This document shows positions 7,856 to 10,861 of a DNA stretch of 10,861 nucleotides, piece by piece (the stretch's first letter is position 1; every line of letters starts with the position of its first letter). Both the position numbers and the translations under genes were made by a program. The notes beneath the pieces are model-generated. The model saw only the letters and a list, made by a program, of their open reading frames with translations, was not told where the DNA came from and did not search any database. The DNA is from Stephanodiscus triporus (Eukaryota > Bacillariophyta > Thalassiosirophyceae > Thalassiosirales > Thalassiosiraceae), in contig JALLAZ010000987.1 of NCBI GenBank assembly GCA_036939755.1, positions 1 to 10,861 on the forward strand, given 5' to 3'.

Positions 7856-8623
7856 ATGATGGAAAATGATAATGCTATACAAACTGTTACCTTGGTGAGT
7901 GCAATAAGAGATTAGAGATTATGTAGTACAGCGGGGGGCCACAGTACAAACGAATTCTCACCGATTGTCTCAATGTGGATATTCAACGATGCTGAAACTC
8001 AGATAAGTAGAGAAGGGAAAAGATATAAAATTCCAAGTGATATAGCCACACTCTCCTGTTTCGTTAATCAATGTCTTGACACCGAAGACAGTACTGATGG
8101 GAGTGATACGGACAGAAATAATGGCAAAGGCGGTGAGGTAGTTCATGAGATTCCGCTCTACGCGATTAACTCATTTGTTTTGGCTGAGATCGTGAAATAT
8201 ATGGAATGTTACAAACGAGACCCGAGTGAGTTTTTTCCAATTTTTCGTTCGATACAATATTACGGACAATGAAAATTGAATCAATAACTTACGAGTTGAT
8301 GACATTATTGTCTTCTAAAGTGCGAGAAATAGTCACCCCCTTTACATCTACGAGAATACGCGACTTTGTTCAGGAGGAGTATGCTGTAATGGTTGATGTA
8401 GACCAAAACGCTCTGTTTGAACTGCATGCTGCGGCGGACTACTTGGGAATTCAACCGTTGCTAAAGCTGACCAGTTTAGCAATTTTATTGCGTTACATGT
8501 GGGTGGGTGTGTATATATCTAACTTTGGACGGAACTGCGACAAGTTGCGACTCAATTCATCATTCATTACTTGACAAATAGGACAAATCTCCAGAGGATA
8601 TTCAAAAAGTATTCAAATATTGA
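7856..8623 (+). CDS. Skp1-like protein, four exons, 161 aa, short C terminus
   Basis: Exons are 7856-7894, 8003-8225, 8321-8502 and 8582-8623 (486 nt, in frame). Skp1 is the SCF ubiquitin-ligase adaptor that links F-box proteins to cullin through a BTB/POZ-like fold. The first junction gives TVTL|ISREGKRYKIPSDIA, matching the Skp1 opening strand pattern. Residues EIPLYAINSFVLAEIVKYM correspond to the BTB helix segment. The second junction gives YKRDP|M|REIVTPFTSTRIRD. DVDQNALFELHAAADYLGI and PLLKLTS are the diagnostic Skp1 core (usual form DQ..LFEL..AANYL.I..LL.LTC). Exon 4 supplies DKSPEDIQKVFKY, like the KTPEEIRKTFNI helix. The usual final ~20 residues, which help contact the F-box, are missing, and the normally conserved LTC cysteine is Ser. 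Two ATGs open exon 1 (7856, 7859). The gene may be a diverged paralogue or an early pseudogene. The ATG at 7973 lies in intron 1. Confidence 0.82.
7895..8002 (+). other. Skp1-like gene intron 1, 108 nt
   Basis: Donor GTGAGT after TTG and acceptor AACTCAG, phase 0. It contains an in-frame ATG (7973) that would give an unrelated N terminus if splicing were ignored. Confidence 0.8.
8226..8320 (+). other. Skp1-like gene intron 2, 95 nt
   Basis: Donor GTGAGT followed by a T-run, acceptor TCTAAAG, phase 1. It removes the in-frame TGA near 8271 and bridges two reading frames that each carry Skp1 signature residues. Confidence 0.8.
8503..8581 (+). other. Skp1-like gene intron 3, 79 nt
   Basis: Donor GTGGGT and acceptor CAAATAG, phase 0. 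A second in-frame donor at 8509 (GTGTAT) would add Val-Gly. The 8503 donor gives a length closer to the family's spacing. The donor is weaker than in the other introns. Confidence 0.65.
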
Positions 8624-8705
8624 CGGTGTGATGAAATCATGATTGGTTGTTGTGGAAGTTCAAACGTTGATGGTGTGATGAAATCATTATTGGTTGTTGT
8701 GGAAG
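8612..8705 (+). repeat. 47-bp imperfect tandem duplication over the Skp1-like 3' end
   Basis: Units start at TTCAAA (8612) and TTCAAA (8659). Each continues through GGTGTGATGAAATCAT and TTGGTTGTTGTGGAAG with a few substitutions. The first unit begins at the codon for the last Phe, and both units place TGA two codons later (FKY stop, FKR stop). Confidence 0.85.
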
Positions 8706-8924
8706 TACACAAAAGCCTGCCGGAAGTGAAAAGTTCAACAACATCTCGTGTTTTGCAGCAAGGGTTGTGGATGGAATGCACCCATACTTCACGGCATCAT
8801 TCTTGGAAAGGCACCCATTGATGGAGTTAATCATTGGAACTCAACATTGTGAAAACATAAGCATGTCTAACAAATAATAACTACACATGTATCAAATTAC
8901 AAATATGAACATAAATAGAAGACT
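8624..8924. other. Gap between convergent genes
   Basis: It contains most of the 47-bp tandem duplication and the 3' flanks of two genes that converge here. Short open frames exist on both strands at 8637-8834, but they overlap each other and the duplication. They have no recognisable content and I do not call them genes. The last 60 bp are AT-rich, as expected for 3' UTRs. Confidence 0.6.
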
Positions 8925-10778
8925 TTACTTGTTAAACTGACTATAATAATCATCAAGCCAAGGACATATCTTTATTGCAACCTTTGCTCGACTAATCCAA
9001 CGCCTTACATCCTGTTCCTTGTATCGGTCATGAAAAAGATCATCATCATTTTTAGGGTGATCTCCCATAGTCTTCAACAACAATTTTGGATGTCGACCCC
9101 AGTAAGTAATTAAATCTTTAGGAGTATTTGAATGGAGTGCCTCTAGCAATCCAAAGATGTTTTCATCCGTACCAACGATTTCATTCACAATCTCATCTAT
9201 GGAAAAGTTCCGAGCGACCATTATCCATGTTTCGACTGACTTCAGTGAAGGTGGTTCAATAGCTGATTCCGCGCATTCCCGGATCAGTTTGTCGTATAAA
9301 TACTTGGCGTCCGTGTTTGCTAATTGTCTCCAATTTAAACAACATGGTTCAGACTTGGAACGTATCATCAAGGTACTATAGGCTCTGGCCATATTGCATT
9401 CCTTTGCCTCTTCATCCCATGATATGCACTCAATCAATTCGTTTTCGTCGTCTTCCGTCGGCGTAACAAGCATCCATTCATCGCGATTGAGCTTTGTCAT
9501 CTTTTGTTGCCTAAGGTTTTCTCTTGCTTGTTCACTCAATAATCGTTGTCTTCCGTCACGGTTGAGAAAAGACCAGTCTAAGTGTGGTAGAAGTTGTCGG
9601 AGCATATCTTCCACGGGTAAGTAATATTCTGAATCTGAGGACGGTCTGCAGTGGGAAACTACTGACCAGAACAGTTGTGGCATCGTCTGAGCAATTGCAA
9701 TAGGGCGCAAAAGCTCCTTTCCGGTATCAATCACATTTTTGTTGCCGTCGTCATCGTCATCATCGTCGAAATCATCGTCGTCATCAGTTTTGCTCGTGTA
9801 AGCATTCTCAATGACACTCTTTATAATGTCCAGTGGTAAAACGTCTACTCTGTCGATGTACTGCCCTCCCGTCTTCGACATCTCTTTTCCATAAGTAATT
9901 TGGTGGGACACACAATCATCTCCTCCTATTTGGTTGAATGTCGATCCCAACATCGTTCCGGCATCAACCTCGACACTCTTCACAGGGGCCATAAAGAACT
10001 GACCAATTGTTGCCGCATGTACACGAGCTTGTGCCTGGGAAATTTCCTGCATATTTGCCAGGGCCTTTTTGTATACTGCTCGTATTTGCTTGAACGGTTC
10101 CCCACCACTACCCTTGTTGAAAGCCTGAACTAAGAACGACGATAGGTCATCCTTGTTCTTTAAAACGAGATGACATCTTTTTGTTTGTAAGTGATTTCTC
10201 TTTCCTGATGGGTAAAAAGTTGTATGGTCAGATAATGTACGGCGGAATTCTTCTGTCTTGATCTCTTTCGGAGATAGATTATTGGCTTTAGCGGTGTTGG
10301 AAACATCTTTGCCGTCTGATAAACGATGGCCTGGTCCACTTATCCGTATTTTCGAGGTGGATACTTTCTTTTGTTTGATCAGATTACGTTTGATCATTGC
10401 GTCTTGGGCCTTGAGTGCATCCTTAAAGGATGACTTGGCGACCTCGGCTGCTTTTCTCTTCGGTCGAAGTGGTGTTTCTCTACGACATATACGGACAATT
10501 ACATTTTCGTTGGATCGCAAGGACAAATCTCCAACAACATGCTTTCCCGTTATATCAAGCAGTTTTGGAGGAAATCCGACCATAAACTCAGGGTGATAAT
10601 TTGCTCTGTCATTTCTCTTGACTTTGAATCCATCAAGAATCATTTCATTCATCATATCGAGGGGTGTGCTTGTTTCTAATTGCAGCTCTAGCGTTATCGG
10701 TAGAGTTGCAGGCTTGGTACCCATTCCCTTGGGAGTGGTGCCTGAGAATTTTATTTTCAACCCGCTGTTTGTCGCCAT
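8925..10778 (-). CDS. 617-aa protein with N-terminal ubiquitin-like (OTU1/UBX-like) region
   Basis: A single uninterrupted frame begins at ATG 10778 in a favourable context (CCACCATGG) and ends at 8925. Residues ~26-97 resemble the ubiquitin-like UBX-type fold at the N terminus of OTU1/YOD1 deubiquitinases: GFPPKLLD at 68-75 followed by a loop and LRSNENVIVRI at 87-97. Such domains bind the AAA ATPase p97/Cdc48. No OTU catalytic motif follows, so the enzyme half is absent and the role is unknown. A basic RPKRK (105-109) could be a nuclear signal. A run of five Asp, Phe, then seven Asp lies at 332-344. The C-terminal half (MPQLFWSVVSHC, then HLDWSFLNRDGRQRLLSEQA near 401, EPCCLNWRQLAN, VRRWISRAKVAIKICPWLDDYY) looks helical. 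I recall similar DWSFL...LSE blocks in uncharacterised diatom proteins but cannot confirm this. The Ubl call is moderate; the gene itself is secure. Confidence 0.85.
   Translation of the reverse strand: MATNSGLKIKFSGTTPKGMGTKPATLPITLELQLETSTPLDMMNEMILDGFKVKRNDRANYHPEFMVGFPPKLLDITGKHVVGDLSLRSNENVIVRICRRETPLRPKRKAAEVAKSSFKDALKAQDAMIKRNLIKQKKVSTSKIRISGPGHRLSDGKDVSNTAKANNLSPKEIKTEEFRRTLSDHTTFYPSGKRNHLQTKRCHLVLKNKDDLSSFLVQAFNKGSGGEPFKQIRAVYKKALANMQEISQAQARVHAATIGQFFMAPVKSVEVDAGTMLGSTFNQIGGDDCVSHQITYGKEMSKTGGQYIDRVDVLPLDIIKSVIENAYTSKTDDDDDFDDDDDDDGNKNVIDTGKELLRPIAIAQTMPQLFWSVVSHCRPSSDSEYYLPVEDMLRQLLPHLDWSFLNRDGRQRLLSEQARENLRQQKMTKLNRDEWMLVTPTEDDENELIECISWDEEAKECNMARAYSTLMIRSKSEPCCLNWRQLANTDAKYLYDKLIRECAESAIEPPSLKSVETWIMVARNFSIDEIVNEIVGTDENIFGLLEALHSNTPKDLITYWGRHPKLLLKTMGDHPKNDDDLFHDRYKEQDVRRWISRAKVAIKICPWLDDYYSQFNK
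9747..9785 (-). repeat. GAY codon run encoding poly-Asp
   Basis: Repeated GAT/GAC codons broken by one TTC encode residues 332-344 of the 617-aa protein. It is a low-complexity acidic linker and likely variable in length between strains. Confidence 0.85.
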
Positions 10779-10861
10779 GGTGGAACATTATTTGTTGGAT
10801 AGAAGTGGAAGACCCTCGTTCGACATTTCATTATATGGTATTGTTGTCGGGTTTTCCTGTT
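10779..10861 (-). other. Partial upstream region of the 617-aa gene
   Basis: Only 83 bp upstream of the start are present. No copy of the 28-bp shared motif is in them, but copies elsewhere lie 64-142 bp upstream, so its absence here is not conclusive. Confidence 0.4.

Noticed and set aside
7973..8272. Plus-strand 99-codon frame read as its own gene
   Set aside because: Its first ten codons fall in intron 1 and its last ~15 in intron 2 of the Skp1-like model; only the middle has Skp1-like residues.
8637..8834. Two opposing frames of 60 and 65 codons
   Set aside because: They overlap each other and the 47-bp duplication, begin inside the repeat, and resemble no known protein. A third plus-strand frame here (containing RVVDGMHPYF and FLERHPLMEL) looks somewhat protein-like, but it has no ATG context and I could not support it.
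1..10861. CRISPR arrays, tRNA or rRNA genes, bacterial promoters or terminators
   Set aside because: No regularly spaced repeats, cloverleaf-like segments, or ribosome-binding patterns were seen; the introns indicate eukaryotic nuclear DNA.

Overview
The window looks like nuclear DNA of a microbial eukaryote, most likely a stramenopile alga such as a diatom. The reasons are short GT-AG introns (68-108 nt) with strong GTGAGT/GTAAGT donors, AT-rich intergenic gaps of 200-600 bp, no bacterial operon signals, and a Skp1-like protein whose linker (PM.EI.TPF.S.RI.D.VQ..YA) resembles stramenopile Skp1s as I remember them. Species-level assignment is not possible from sequence alone.

Layout, left to right. 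(1) Positions 1-1744, minus strand: the first 581 codons of an unrecognised protein that runs off the left edge. It is one uninterrupted reading frame with a Gln-rich end. (2) 1745-2308: AT-rich intergenic DNA with two copies of a 28-bp motif and the left arm of a large inverted repeat. (3) 2309-6060, minus strand: two open frames that join through a 68-nt intron into one 1227-residue transposase-like protein. It has an N-terminal zinc-finger region, an RNase-H-like core that I infer, an MH..HN motif and a SAP motif. (4) 6061-6448: the right arm of the inverted repeat, which carries a vestige of the same gene's 3' end, plus short direct repeats. (5) 6449-7609, plus strand: an unrecognised 386-residue protein with a 25-residue tandem duplication. 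(6) 7856-8623, plus strand: a four-exon Skp1-like gene of 161 residues, assembled here from three introns. It lacks the usual C-terminal tail. (7) 8624-8924: a gap between convergent genes that holds most of a 47-bp tandem duplication, which begins inside the last Skp1 codons. (8) 8925-10778, minus strand: a 617-residue protein with an N-terminal ubiquitin-like (OTU1/UBX-like) region, a poly-Asp run and an unrecognised C-terminal half.

Two threads connect the genes. A 28-bp motif with fixed internal spacing (CGTGRCCACA, six bases, RAARTTTCAGCC) sits 64-142 bp upstream of three start codons, always in the gene's own orientation, and also in both arms of the inverted repeat. It could be a shared promoter element, a spread transposon end, or both. 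Second, two genes have links to ubiquitin biology (Skp1-like adaptor, ubiquitin-like domain), but nothing beyond proximity ties them into one pathway. The transposase-like gene between inverted repeats suggests a DNA transposon or its decayed remains inserted among host genes.
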